Origin: Sindora glabra
Lineage: Eukaryota; Streptophyta; Magnoliopsida; Fabales; Fabaceae
NCBI GenBank assembly: GCA_020226215.1
Contig: CM035235.1
Span: 54,403,511-54,467,510 of the forward strand
Length of the DNA stretch: 64,000 nt
Direction of reading: 5' to 3'
Part shown: one piece after another, positions 34,866 through 47,570 of the stretch
How positions within the stretch are numbered: position 1 is the first letter of the stretch
How the letters are laid out: the number at the start of each line of letters is the position of its first letter
Program-made: the position numbers and the translations under genes
Notes under the pieces: model-generated
What the model was told of the DNA's origin: nothing
The model's input: only the letters and a program-made list of their open reading frames with translations
The model's database searches: none

Positions 34866-36149
34866 ACTTAACTATATCCAAGTTTTTTATTATTGCATAA
34901 AAGGATACGTATTTATTGAAATAGAAAATTTTAACTTTTGATCGAACATAATTTTCTCAAAATTCGATACACGTGGCATAGTTGTTTTGACTTTAGTAAT
35001 TAAGGACTATTTGGACGGTATTTGGATTATGTCCAAAAAAGTAAAGATTGACGAGCCTAGCCAACACAACACTTACTATTGCCACATCAGGAAATATGGT
35101 CAGATGGATCACACCCAGCCCTCGTGGGCCGGCAGGAGCAATGTCAAATTGTCACCATCTAAGAGGGTTGGTTACGGAGTATTGCCGGTTATCTGTTCTG
35201 TTGAAACGGGTCAAACCTCGTGGATCAGTCCGTTTCCCGTGAACTTTTACGGGTAAGGCCTTTAAAATTGAGGACTGGGTACATATGAATCTAATTTGGT
35301 CTGGATAGTGCGATCTGTGGTCCCGCGCCCGCCCGTATAGTTTTTTTTTAATTTTTGCATAAATTCAAATTCAAATAAAAATATATTCTTTTTTCATTTT
35401 TGTTAATATAAATTTGTATTATAAATTATTTGTAAATGATATTTTTATTTTATGAATATTTGATAACTTATTTATGTATTTGTAATATTTTTTTTAAAAT
35501 CATATATGTATATTAAATATATTATAATTTATTTATGGATGTATACGTAGCACTTTCTTAATTTCTTTTTATTTTTTATTATTTAAAAATTAAAAAAAAA
35601 AAACTTGCATGCTAACTCACTTAATCACGAACTAAATAGCACCATACTAAAATTTCGAATTTACAGGCCTATTTAAACTGTAGGCTGGCCATCTACATTC
35701 TACACGTACTTCGATGTAGTCATATATTTTCACTTACTTTTATAAAATTTAATGTATAATTCTATTTCATTCAAATTATTTCATTAATTTTCAAATTTTA
35801 ACTCATTAAAATAATGAAACGCATTTACTCTCATTAATTCTATTTTTTTAATGATAGATCCTGAATCTTGATTCCCCTACTAACTATTACAGTTTTAATT
35901 ACAATTATGTTGCACTTAATAAAAAGAAAATAAATATGACCACTGTAAAATAAAATTGTAAAAAATTTAATTTTAAACTGTAATGTAAAATTATGCTACT
36001 GTTTAATTATTTCTTTGACACAGAAAAAAAATTCCTTAATTCTGTATTTTTGTATGATAGAACTAACAAATCAATTAATATAAATATAAAATTTTGAGTT
36101 CAGATTTAAGATATAAATTTTTTTTCAAAAACAATATTCAGCATTCGTC
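34866..36149. other. Intergenic DNA with a GC-rich island at 34985-35340
   Basis: The island is strikingly richer in G/C than anything nearby, ends with 'TCCCGCGCCCGCCCGTATAG', and includes the hairpin CCCGT-gaactttt-ACGGG at 35236-35253. It is open for 89 codons (34987-35256 +) but with no recognised domain. It could be a promoter-like or organelle-derived fragment, or part of a transposon. From 35345 to 36149 the sequence is AT-rich and featureless. Confidence 0.35.
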
Positions 36150-36480
36150 ATGGCAAATGGCTAACTTTGTATAGTAAGCGCGAAGCATGCGGGAAAGGGG
36201 AACCACTTCCCCGATTTTTTGGGAACTCCAAGACTTTCAACTGGATGTGATTCACATTGTTCTGACACTCGGAATGCGGAAATTTATCAAAAGATCGGAA
36301 ACCGTACCTCTGTCGAGGTTTATCCGGGTCAAGGCTTCCCACGCGGTTCAGCCCAGAAATATATATTCACGGGGAACATGATTTTCTTGCCAATTTTCCA
36401 TTTTAGCATATTTAGGTGCATTCTTTTTCTTGGTTTTCCATGCCAAATGGATCTCAGAGATAGGCAGTCAAAATAGCCAA
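36150..36480. other. Second GC-rich island, origin unknown
   Basis: About 300 bp of near-balanced composition, containing the hairpin GGGGAA-ccac-TTCCCC at 36197-36212 and short overlapping open frames on both strands (up to 85 codons). Frames open on both strands at once reflect high GC rather than coding. Base composition would suit a nuclear copy of mitochondrial DNA, which is a guess from composition alone. Confidence 0.3.
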
Positions 36481-37092
36481 CGATATTGCTGCAATAAATC
36501 TGTTAAAATTTGTTGATTTTCAAGGATAATTGAATAGTTTCCTAAATAAGGTTTATAAATCGTTTTCATGTCTAGCTATTTTGAGTAAGTGCCTACAAGT
36601 TATCTTTATATCAATTTTATTCCTCAGTGAATGTGAGTATCATTTTCGTCCCCACTAATAATTTTCTACAATATTTTAGTCTTTCCATCAAACTAAATGT
36701 TAAAAAAATTAATGAAATTAATAATTTGATCTTATTATTTGTGTTTTACTTCTCTTTACTTTCTCTATTATCCTAATTTTACACTCTCAAATAATGAATT
36801 ATAAATAATTTACCATTATTATTACTTTCTTCTCTCTATTAAAAAAAAAGAAAAATTTCAACTCATGTCATGTTTTTATGAGATTAAAAAAATTCTTAAA
36901 AGTGAAATGTTGAAACTAAAATGTAAGGAGAACCTATTTTCAAAGAGTAAAAATAAGAAAAATTATAAATCAAGGGAACATAACTTAATCTATAGGTTTT
37001 CAATTAGGAAAATGAAAAAGAAAATAATTCTTCCAAAATTTGAAACCAATATGTTATTTAATTTTGGTCCCTCAATTTACAATTTTCTCTTA

Positions 37093-39625
37093 GGGCATTT
37101 GGTTCGTGAAATATTTTTCGCATTCCTGAAAATATTTCATAGGAATGTTATATTCTCATGTTTGGATCAAAATTTTAAAAAATTTGCCCAAAATTGTAAC
37201 ATTCCCAAGAATATTTTAGAACCTAACTTTCTCCTTAAATATTTCTATAGGAAGAGTTGGGTATCTCAAATTCTCATCTTATGGAAATATTGATAGTAAA
37301 GTAAAAGGATAATTTTACTTTCATTCTTTTATACTCTCATTTATTCTAAAACTTTTTTATTTTTATTTTTTAATTTCTTATATTTCTAATTTTTAATTTT
37401 TTTATGATAACAAGTATAATTACACTAAATAAGTAAAAAAAAGTAATTTCTATATCCCAATTCTAATTTAGTTTGAAAATTTTTCATTTTTCATTTTTAC
37501 TTTTTTTCATGATAAAAAGGATGATTATATTAAATAAGCAAAAAAAATAAGTAATTTTTAAATTCCAATCCTATTAATTTATATACAAAAAATTTTCATT
37601 GTAATTTTTTTTATAAGATTTTGAATAATTTATGTGTTATAATCTTTATAATACAACCTTATATTTTTATTTATATTACATGTGTAATATAATTGTAATA
37701 AAATTATCACTTAATTACTCTCTATTTTGTTTTGTCATCCAAAATTGTCATAACAAAGCATTTATACATGAATAAAAAAATGCATAGATATAAATTTTAT
37801 TAAAATAAATAATATTTTTACCAATTTTATATATTTTTAATATAACCATTTTTATGAAAGTGTGAATAATTAGTGTTACAACTTTTAAAAATAAATTTCT
37901 ATAATTTTATTTAAATTTTTATAATTTTTATATTTAATTTATAAAAAATTATAATATCCTAAATCAAAATTATTAAAAATTATAATTCTTTAAATAATTT
38001 TTTATTGTAAATAAAATTAAAATTTGATTTAATTATAATCAACTTACCTTAAGTCAGAGTTCCTGGTTCCACTGTAAAATATGATGTAACTCATTTAAGA
38101 TTATGTTAAGTTATGCTCCGAACTTATCATTCTAATTAACCTAACTAATATTTTAACTTGGGCCCTATATGAGCATTTATTAATTTTTTATTATTAACAT
38201 AAAAATAATTTATATATAATAAAATAAAAGGTTATAAGGTGTTGAAATTTTTTTTTGTATTTATTTTAAATTTTTTCATTTAATTTTATAAATAAAAATT
38301 TTATAACATTCTAGATATTAGAAGTGAGTTATAAAACATTAACAAAATTTTGATTTATATATATTTAACTTGAAATATAATTCTTAAGTTTCAATATAAA
38401 AATATTAATCAAATTTGAATAAATAAATTTTAATTTTAATTATTAAATAATTTTATAAAAATATATTATATAATTAATTCAATTAAAATTTTATATTAAA
38501 ATGATTACTTATTTAATATATTTATATATATAATTTAATTTGAAATATAACATTGAAAACTAACATTAAGAAGATATTAATAATATTTAAATCAACAACT
38601 TTGACATTATTTTTTAATTATTTTTTATAGAAAATAGAATATATATTGGAATTTTAAGATTATCTCACATTTTTTCTTCTTTGCTTCTTAGGACTTAGGG
38701 GTGACAATTATAAGTATAACCTAATACTTTGATATAAATATGAAATATTTTATATGAATTTTAGTTGAGATTATACGAATTCAGATTATAAGCAAATTAA
38801 TTTGTATAATTTGAATAATTAATAGATTAGATTAGGATTGATTCAAAATATTGATTTGCTAACTTATTTAAGAATTAAAAATAAAATTTATTTTTTTATA
38901 TTTTCAATTTTTTAGGTATTATTTTCTAATCATTAATATAAGTAATATATCATCCCTTTATAAATATATATAAATAATATTTTTATTAAAAAATTATCAA
39001 TAAAATAAATGAATACTTAATTTTTTCTCTTATTTGAATGAAGAAAAAGGATAAAAATATATAAAAATAAAATATGCAATTATTATATTTTAATTATTTA
39101 GAAATTTAAAATTTTTATTTTCTTATTAATGTAAATTTTAAAGATGTTATTTCTCTTCTTTCTCTCTTATTTTCTTTTCAGAGAAAACAAAAGTTTCTTA
39201 TCAATAATGGAAAAATTATTTATTTATTTTTTATAATTAATTATATGAAAATTTTAAATTTAAATTCTTAAAAATTTTAATATTTTATATATTAAATTAT
39301 TTATTTTTTTTAATCGAATAGACTAAATATTCAAAAATCTTTATTCATATATTTTTAATTAAATCTATAATTTATTATAATTTGTAACAAAAAAAATTAA
39401 TGAGGGTATTTTTTGAAAAAGTGATAAAATTCCTAGGAATATAAACTATGAACCAAACATAGAAATATAATATATTTAGGAATGTAAAAAAAAATTTCTA
39501 GAAGTATATATATTGAATCGAACATAAAAAATCTTATATTCTTAGGAATCACTTACTTGGAAAATCATATTCTCGAAAATGAACATTTTCTTGAAAATGT
39601 AAGATTTTACAAATTAAACATCACC
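37093..39625. mobile_element. PIF/Harbinger-like non-autonomous element nested in the foldback transposon
   Basis: The left terminus 'GGGCATTTGGTTCGTGAAAT' and the reverse complement of the right terminus, 'GGTGATGTTTAATTTGTAAA', are imperfect inverted repeats, and both ends are flanked by TTA (37090-37092, 39626-39628), the target duplication typical of PIF/Harbinger. Inside both ends are repeated words about 'aggaat' and 'ttcatag', giving duplicated subterminal text (for example around 37135 and 39430-39560). It is 2,533 bp long. No transposase frame exists, so it would need an enzyme from elsewhere. Confidence 0.6.
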
Positions 39626-39639
39626 TTAAACCATTTTTA

Positions 39640-40245
39640 ATATAAATAATTGATAAATTAATTAATAACTGATGAGTTAGTTGGTGCTAACAAGCTAGTT
39701 AAAAGCTAAAAGTTGAAGGCTTATAGTTGAAAGCTAATTAGTAAGATGACTACTTGTATTAAAAGTGTTTGGTAAAAATAGTTGTTATATTAGGTAAAAA
39801 ATATAAAATGACATAAATGAATATGTTAATATAAATAAACATATAAATTGAATTAACTCATATTTATTTTGAAATCACATTATATCAATATAATTAAAAT
39901 ATTTAAAATATGAATATTCTAAAATTTAATTAATTATATTTTATAATATCACATATTTATTTATATTAAATTAATGATGATATATTAATTATTTATTTAT
40001 ATAATTAGGATTTAGATTGTTATTTAATTAAAAAAAGAATGATAAATTTGCCAAAATTTTTAAAAGTATTTGCTTATAAACTATAAACTGTCTTGTAAAG
40101 TTTATCAAATAAGAACTTGTTTTTTTTTCCAAATAAATTAGTGCAGCAAATACCTTTAAAAATTAACTTGTAGCATATAGATTAATTTAAGATGTTATAA
40201 ATTAATTTATTTATTGTGTCAAATACTTAATATAAGAACAAGTTT
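39640..40245. mobile_element. Probable second insertion in the split foldback element
   Basis: This stretch matches neither foldback arm. It starts near 'TTAGTTGGTGCTAACAAGC', has 'AAAAGTGTTTGGTAAAAAT' at about 39760 and 'CAAATAAGAACTTG' at about 40108, with text like 'AAAGCTAAAAGTTGAAGGC' typical of AT-rich hAT/Harbinger MITEs. Its exact termini and target duplication are not resolved. Confidence 0.35.
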
Positions 40246-40615
40246 CATTTGTTTCTTTTACTTTGAAGGTTTTTTTAGTTTTATAAAAATATGTAAAATG
40301 TCATATATAAAATTTTATTTTTTTAAAGAGTGATAAAAAGATTAATAATACTAAATAATCTATTATCATCATTTGGATGTGCAGAGCTAGTGTAATAAAG
40401 AAAGTATGGAGGATAAAACAGAAACAATAATACTAATATATTAATTTTATCAATTTTTTAAAATTTATTTTGATGGGGGAATTAAAATATTATACTAAAT
40501 CATCACTTGAGAATCAAAATGATACTTACATTTTTTTAGGGACAAAATTAATATAGAGATAAGTTGTGAGGGATCGAAAGATGCATTTAATTACCGATTC
40601 TTAATGGAAAAATTA

Positions 40616-41162
40616 CATTTTACATTCATGAAGTTTCACCTGGTGATAAATTACCTATTTAAATTTTAAGGACCTATGCATCAGCTCCTTGAACTTAAAA
40701 GAAGTTACTAATTGTTCTTTTAAATTTTAAAAAATTATAATAAAAATGCTAATTAGTTATTGATTTTAATCCTAAATTAATAAATGCACTGTACTTAATT
40801 TATTAAGAGATTTATTTCTTCAGTTATACAGCACAAAACTCACATTAGATGTCTTATTTCATCGCAAATATATGAGTTTTATGATCAAGGTTTTGACTAC
40901 AATAAAAAAATAATTAGTGATATGTTCAATAAAGGATTTATACCTCAAATGATAAAGAATATGTCTTAGTAATATATATATAAAATTTATGATTAAAACT
41001 AATAGCTAACTCATGCTAACTAATGCTTTTAAAAGTTTATCAATTTTGAGGGATAATTTGTAACTTTATTAAAGTATAAAAGTGTATTTTGCATATTTTT
41101 AAAGTTTAAGGGAATAATTTGTTATTTGGTAAAATTTTAAGGCCGTAGACTGTATTTTCCCC
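40616..41162. mobile_element. Foldback MITE with long imperfect inverted termini
   Basis: The left end 'GGAAAAATTACATTTTACA' pairs with the reverse complement of the right end, 'GGGGAAAATACAGTCTAC'. The ends stay similar inward ('AAATTACCTATTTAAATTTT' and 'AATTATTCCCTTAAACTTT') for about 100 bp. Flanks 'TTCTTAAT' and 'TTCAATTAAT' could be a decayed target duplication. It is non-coding, with the same architecture as 16659-17082 and 27225-27732. Confidence 0.6.
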
Positions 41163-44100
41163 TTCAATTAATTTCATGATTTTGTGGTTTTGGTGCCTCA
41201 ATGTAGTGTTTTGTTGACGTTTTTCGGTCTAGATCTGCCCCCCTTTCGTTTGTCTTTGTTGCTTCGTTCAACATACAGCTAAAAATAAAAGAGATTTAGA
41301 TATTTGCTTAAACATATGCTTTTAACAATCGCATAGTTAGTTCCAAATATGCGTAAATCAATCTAATCAAACATTTTTTAATTTGTAATTAAAATTTAGA
41401 TATATTTTTACCTAAATATATGCTTTCAAATGAAAAAAAATTTCATGCTACATTGGTATTGAAAATTTTGTACTATTGAAAAAAATTTCAATTACTACAT
41501 TAGTATTGAAAATGCAATACTACTGTTATACAAATATTGCTAATTATATTATTTTTAATTCATTTAATAATCATCTATTTTTTCAAGAAATAAGTTATTT
41601 TTAAGAAAATTAAATTATTGAGTTAAAAATACTTAATAATATTTGTATAAAATAACAATAAATTTTTAGTGTTAATATAACAATAGAATTCTTTTTTCAA
41701 AAATGGAAAGGCAACAAAGATGGAAAAGGAAATATATATTGGTCTCCATCTTACAAAGTGTTTCGTATTAAAAAAATTAAAAAATATAGAAAGTAAAGGA
41801 ATGGTTACGAAGCCTCTTCCTACCATCTTTCATCTTTTCTATTTAGACAATTTTCATTGATAATAAGAAATATTTTAACAGAAATTCTAAAAATTAAGAT
41901 AATTTTATTCAAATTTAAAATTACTTCGCATATAATTTTTGCTTGTTAAAGAAGTTGGAAGACAAAAGTTTACGAGCGAAGAAAAAGAACAAAAAAAAAA
42001 AAAAAAGAAATCCATTTTTTTACTGGAATTCTAGAAGAAAATGATTTCAATCCCTCCACTTGGCCAGGGGAGAGGAAAAAAAAATCATTGCCCACTTCTA
42101 AACAAAATTTCATAAGCAGTAATCCCGTGGATTATTGATATAAAAATGACGTATGTCATAGGTAACCCTGTATAGTATCTGCAGCCATGTGGCTGCTATA
42201 CTGTGAATTAAATAATCAAGATGCTAGTTTGTTAAAATTTAATAATCAAACAATTAATGAAATTGATTAATTTAAGTTGTTGTTTTTGGAAGATAGCAAT
42301 AGAGTTAGTCACTTTCGGTAGGCAAGTGTTTAAATTAAAAGGAAAATTAGGACTTGACTATATTATTGAATAAACGGAATTCAATCAATGATATCATAAT
42401 ATTTGTATATTTCTAATTTTCTCATCAAAATTTATCTTCGAAAACTTTACCATAATTTGACCTTTACTTGGATATTCATACTGTACATTTGAGGGGGGGG
42501 AGTGAAAATTTACGGAAAATAACTGTGATAACTTTATGGGAGGCAATGGCTGAGAAATGTCCAAAGTGAATGAAAAAGGATAACATGTGTATTCTCACTT
42601 TTTTTTTCATACATTTGAGTGTTTTCACATATTTTTCATCAAATATGGGGTTAATTCTATTCAAGAAAATAATAAATCCTTTTCAATAAATATATTTAGG
42701 GCTCAATGTTTAATCTATTATCATTGAATTAACTAATTAGTAATATATTAACACTTATTTTGCTATTAATATTTTTTTTGAAAAATTAATGGACTCAAAT
42801 CACAAATGAGTATGCTATTGTACAACTCATTCTAATTAATAAAAATATCATCATTATGTTCCCCACTTGGTTGAGCCGGCAAGGGTTTAACTCCTACTCC
42901 AGACATAATTATTAAAAATTTAAGTGCATATGAATTTTTTGGAAAGAATTTATCTTTCTTTTCATTTAAATTTGATTTTTAAGCCTAAATTTTATTTATC
43001 TTTCTTGAGGTTTGAACATAAATCACTGATTTTTCTTTTTATTTTCAAAATTTTTCCAAACTTCCTTGGCAGTTGACTAATGTCATTTCCCCTTTTTAAT
43101 GTCAATTTTGCCGGTTGGCATAATAAGCTTATAAATTTTTATAAAAATATTATAAAATTAATTAATTTTCTTAAAAATAATAATTCTTTCAAAATAAATT
43201 TATAACATAATGTTTCATATGTTCTTAATAATTATTTTAATTAATGATAATGGATATATTTATTGCATTTTACTTATTTTTATATTTGAATAATATTTTA
43301 TTAATATTTTTAAGAATAAAATAGGTTAAGGCATTAGTCTAAACAATAATTATTAATATATATTCATATTTTATTCACTTTAAGATAATAAGTAGCTTCT
43401 TATAGAAAAAGTTGTAATGAAATTTTAATCAATAAAATTTATTTTTTTATGTAAACACGCAAAGTATATAAAAATTACCAAAGTTTTATAAAACTACACT
43501 TTAATATAAATATTTAAAAGAATTCTAAATATTTTAAAATGTACATAAAGCATCATATTATTAATCTATTTTGAAAGAATTATTATTTTTATTTAACTTA
43601 ATTAATTTATACTATTTTTATAAAAAAAAACTTATACGTGTATAATGCCAACAGGCAAAATTTGTATTAAAAAAGAGTGCTCAAATTAATCTTAGAGGAG
43701 GTAAATGAAATTTATTTTTTTTAATTGTTTGTGTAATTTTAGTGACTAAAACATTCTTATATATATATAATGTCAACTTAAAAAAAAAAAACACTTTAAG
43801 AAACTTTGACACTTTGTATATACATATACAATAACTTAAGTCGTCATGTACATAATCCTCAACTGATATTTTCAAATAAGCAAATTTCAAAAGAAACGAC
43901 ATAAGACCAAATCAAAATAGCCATTGTCTGTGGCGATTTTCTCTCTCTTGATTTTGGTCGAAAGGAATGTCACTTAGAAATATATAATGTCCAAAGAATA
44001 TTGAACAAAATTATATATTCAATTAATTAACCCATAGTGGTTAACGTAAATAATCACCGAAGAAGACCATTATCGATTGCTTGGCTGTCATTTAGCAGAC

Positions 44101-44403
44101 AAGGGCTGCATATAATGTATAATTTTAATGAAGATCGAGCAACTCTTGACTCGCAGATATTGCGGTGGCTCAACTGGGGCAAGAATACGACCTAGGAAAT
44201 ATTGCTACCTGCCCCAATATTTAATCCTACTATTACGTAGGTGACATATTTTAACATCATAAATGAGTTGTCAAGGAAAAAGTAGGCCAAAATTGTTGAT
44301 GGGATTGAAATTAAATTTATCAAGAACTTGTATATGAAAACTTGCTAATTTTTAAGATGGTTAAATATAACTTTTTTTTTCAAAAAAAATGTAGGTTAAA
44401 ATT
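41163..44403. other. AT-rich intergenic DNA
   Basis: No gene is supported. More complex patches lie at 41170-41280, 42860-42910 and 43920-44260. The last includes 'CTGGGGCAAG' and, about 35 bp on, 'CTGCCCCAATA', a weak inverted pair. Small open frames (41623-41826 -, 42476-42664 -, 43681-43902 -) are A/T-driven. A G-run of eight or nine occurs near 42492. Confidence 0.35.
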
Positions 44404-45762
44404 TTCCCAAGCTACCCCAAGTTTGAATGTAGCTTCACCCTATGAGTGATTATAAAAATTTAAGAAATGTTTTTTTTTTCTCTAAATCGTCAGAACATAA
44501 GAGACATTGGTACTAAAAATTATTAGTATTATCAATGGAATAGAAATATTTTCCTTAACTACAAATTTTTTTCTCACCATAATACTAAAATCTTAATATT
44601 TTACAGTTGGGAAAACCTCAGATGTGATAACAATGCGAAAATGAAGTATTGGCATAGTTCAAGAACATAAAATAATGAAACCCAGGACACAGCTATTTTA
44701 TTTGCTTCTGCATTTATCCAAATCCATGGGCGGAAATAAGTGACAAAATCAATAAAAAAAATTAGAAAGACTAACCATTCTCAACCTACATCTCAAATAT
44801 AAACTATGGGATATCAGGTAATTCTCCATAAAAATAAAAAATACAAACTTCCGCACCTCTTTTTCTCAGATAAATCTTGTATGAGCAAGTGTTTATACTT
44901 CAAAATTCCAATTAAAAATAAGTTGAACTTAATCATAAAATTAAATAATAAGATACACACATAGATAGATAGATAGATAGATATAAGAATATTTATCTAA
45001 TAAAAACTCGAACTTAAATAAGATAAATACAAAATAAAAGATTATCCTATTATTAAAAATGAAAAATTATGATATGTGATATATCATAATTTTTTAAAAA
45101 AATTCCCAAGCTACCCCAAGTTTGAATGTAGCTTCACCCTATGAGTGATTATAAAAATTTAAGAAATGTTTTTTTTTTCTAAATCGTCAGAACATAAGAG
45201 ATATTGGTACTAAAAATTATTACTATTATCAATGGAATAGAAATATTTTCCTTAACTACAAATTTTTTTCTTACCATAATACTAAAATCTTAATATTTTA
45301 CAGTTGGGAAAACCTCAGATGTGATAACAATGCGAAAATGAAGTATTGGCATAGTTCAAGAACATAAAATAATGAAACCCAGGACACAGCTATTTTATTT
45401 GCTTCTGCATTTATCCAAATCCATGGGCGGAAATAAGTGACAAAATCAATAAAAAAAATTAGAAAGACTAACCATTCTCAACCTACATCTCAAATATAAA
45501 CTATGGGATATCAGGTAATTCTCCATAAAAATAAAAAATACAAACTTCCGCACCTCTTTTTCTCAGATAAATCTTGTATGAGCAAGTGTTTATACTTCAA
45601 AATTCCAATAAAAAATAAGTTGAACTTAATCATAAAATTAAATAATAAGATACACACATAGATGGATAGATATAAGAATATTTGTCTAATAAAAACTCAA
45701 ATTTAAATAAGATAAATACAAAATAAAAGATTATCCTATTATTAAAAATAAAAAATTATGAT
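44404..45762. repeat. Recent tandem duplication, unit 699 bp
   Basis: The block 44404-45102 is repeated almost base for base at 45103-45762, starting 'TTCCCAAGCTACCCCAAG' in both. Differences visible by eye are a few substitutions, short A/T-run changes and a GATA microsatellite that has about five units in the first copy (near 44962-44985) and fewer, with a GATG interruption, in the second. Such high identity marks a young event. No coding frame is evident; the minus strand reads like intron or 3' UTR sequence. Confidence 0.9.
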
Positions 45763-47570
45763 ATACCATTAACATAATAGTATGCTAGTATAATATTAAA
45801 TCTATTTATATATCAATTTATTTTTTAGAGTTAAATTTGTTATATCACATATACAATAATATATTAATGATCAAATTCGGTAATATATTATTGAGTTAGT
45901 TATATATTATAAAATTTTTGTTATTAAAATTCAAAATCCTTTTTTTTAAATAACAAAATATAAGAAGCAGTAATTATATTAATTATAATTATTACAATGG
46001 TAATTAAAATATTTCCTTAGCCTTTCTTTTCCTTTGACCTTAGTCGTTAATTTGTTCCATAATTTTCTTCCCAAGTTCGAAGGAAATTACAAAGCGTGTT
46101 TCGCGACATGACATTATAATTGACTTTGAAATTGCGACTTTAAAACCCAATTCACCGTCCTGTTAATAATGAAAAAAAGTAACAATAATCGAAAACTATT
46201 TCAGAACATGACGTCATAAATGTCTCATTATATTAAAAAAATCAATTCTCTAAGATGAAACTTTAGTGCATCATTATGAAGACAGCTAGTTGTCAAAGAC
46301 CGGCCATCTATATAATAGTACCTCGTATGTGAATGTGTCACACGTCTTTCCAGACATGATGTTCCTTACAGTAAGAACTCGAAGAAGAAAAAGAAGAAAG
46401 CAACGTAGGAAAATGAAATCATATGTCGCAGACCATGTTTTTTCAAATGGGGGGAAAATATGGAGAACGATCCTGCGTCACACCTTTCAATTGAAACTTC
46501 TATGAAGTATACAATTATCACTTCAATTTAAGATAAAAAACTATCATTTTTCTTTGTTAGAAAAATACATTATAACTCTTTTTGAATTTTAGTGAAATTA
46601 TATACATTTCACTTCAGGTATCAAAATCTATACAAACCTCTTTGAAAATATAAAATAATATTACATTTAAATTCATATTTAAATCTTTTTAATAAAATGA
46701 CAAGAAAAGACAATTATGAACTCAAATTAAATAATATGTATCAATATAAAATATTTCTGGGTGCTTTGTGATAAAAATATATATTTTACTTAAACTCAAA
46801 CAACTAAAATATAATCAATAAAAAATTAAATTTTAATGTAATTATCAAATATTTTTAATTGTTTGAGTTCAACTACAATAATTAGGATAAAATATTTAAA
46901 TTACTATATGTTATTTAATCTGAATTTTTAATAATATTTTCTCATATTTTATCAAAGAAAGATCAAATTTCAGGTTTACATGCAGTTATTTTATATTTTA
47001 AGGAATGTCTACATAGGTTTTAAATTATATAATTTTTTTAAAACTAAAAAAGGATCAATTTAATTTTTTCTATTCCTTAAAATAACGTTTTTTCTTGTAA
47101 CAAGGATTACTCCATAATGTAAACAGAATACAAACTTAAAGATTTTCTGACGTATGATTTTGTTTTGTAGTGTGGTTTCAACCATAAAAGTTAATTCTAA
47201 AATTAAGATTTTTTTTCTTATATTTATATATGAATGCTTAACCTTTTCTACAAGTCACATGATATAATCTAATAATTTTTCACATATATTAGGTTATTAA
47301 TTGGAACTTTAACATTAACCGGCTCTCCCATAAATTATTGGATAGAAATATTTTAATTAGGCTCTAATACTAATGTTGAATGGTTTATTCAACTTTCTTA
47401 AGTACAAAAATTAGCTTAAAAATTAAAAATTTCTGCACATTTATATATTAACATTTAACTCTTTCTGCAATATTTAATTTGAGATAATTCAATAAATTTT
47501 CACTGTCAGTGTATGATAGAATAGGTAAATTGAACCAATTATTAAATAACAACAACGCATGAGCCTTTGT
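45763..47570. other. AT-rich intergenic DNA
   Basis: A richer patch at 46280-46500 has a TATA-like 'CTATATAATAG' at 46308 and a short Arg/Lys-rich frame lacking an ATG at its start. I do not call it a gene. The rest is low-complexity A/T. Confidence 0.35.

Larger units (their letters stand above)
36575..40590. mobile_element. Second foldback element, split by nested insertions
   Basis: The left arm and centre (36575-37089) match the intact foldback element at 33677-34865: 'GTTATCTTTATATC', 'AAACTAAATGTTAAAAAAAT', 'AATTTGATCTTATTATT', then the centre 'ATAAATCAAGGGAACATAAC'. The match stops at 37090. The missing right arm resumes at about 40250 and ends near 40590 with 'AATATAGAGATAAGTTGTGAG'. 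The intervening 3.1 kb belongs to other elements inserted later. Confidence 0.65.

Noticed and set aside
36865..37293. 142-codon plus-strand open frame
   Set aside because: Runs across the junction between the foldback arm and the Harbinger-like element and is rich in Lys/Asn/Phe/Ile from A/T DNA; not a gene.
46290..46505. Arg/Lys-rich 71-codon frame behind a TATA-like sequence
   Set aside because: The frame does not start with ATG, has no recognised domain, and its basic run comes from a GAAGAAAAAGAAG-type purine stretch.
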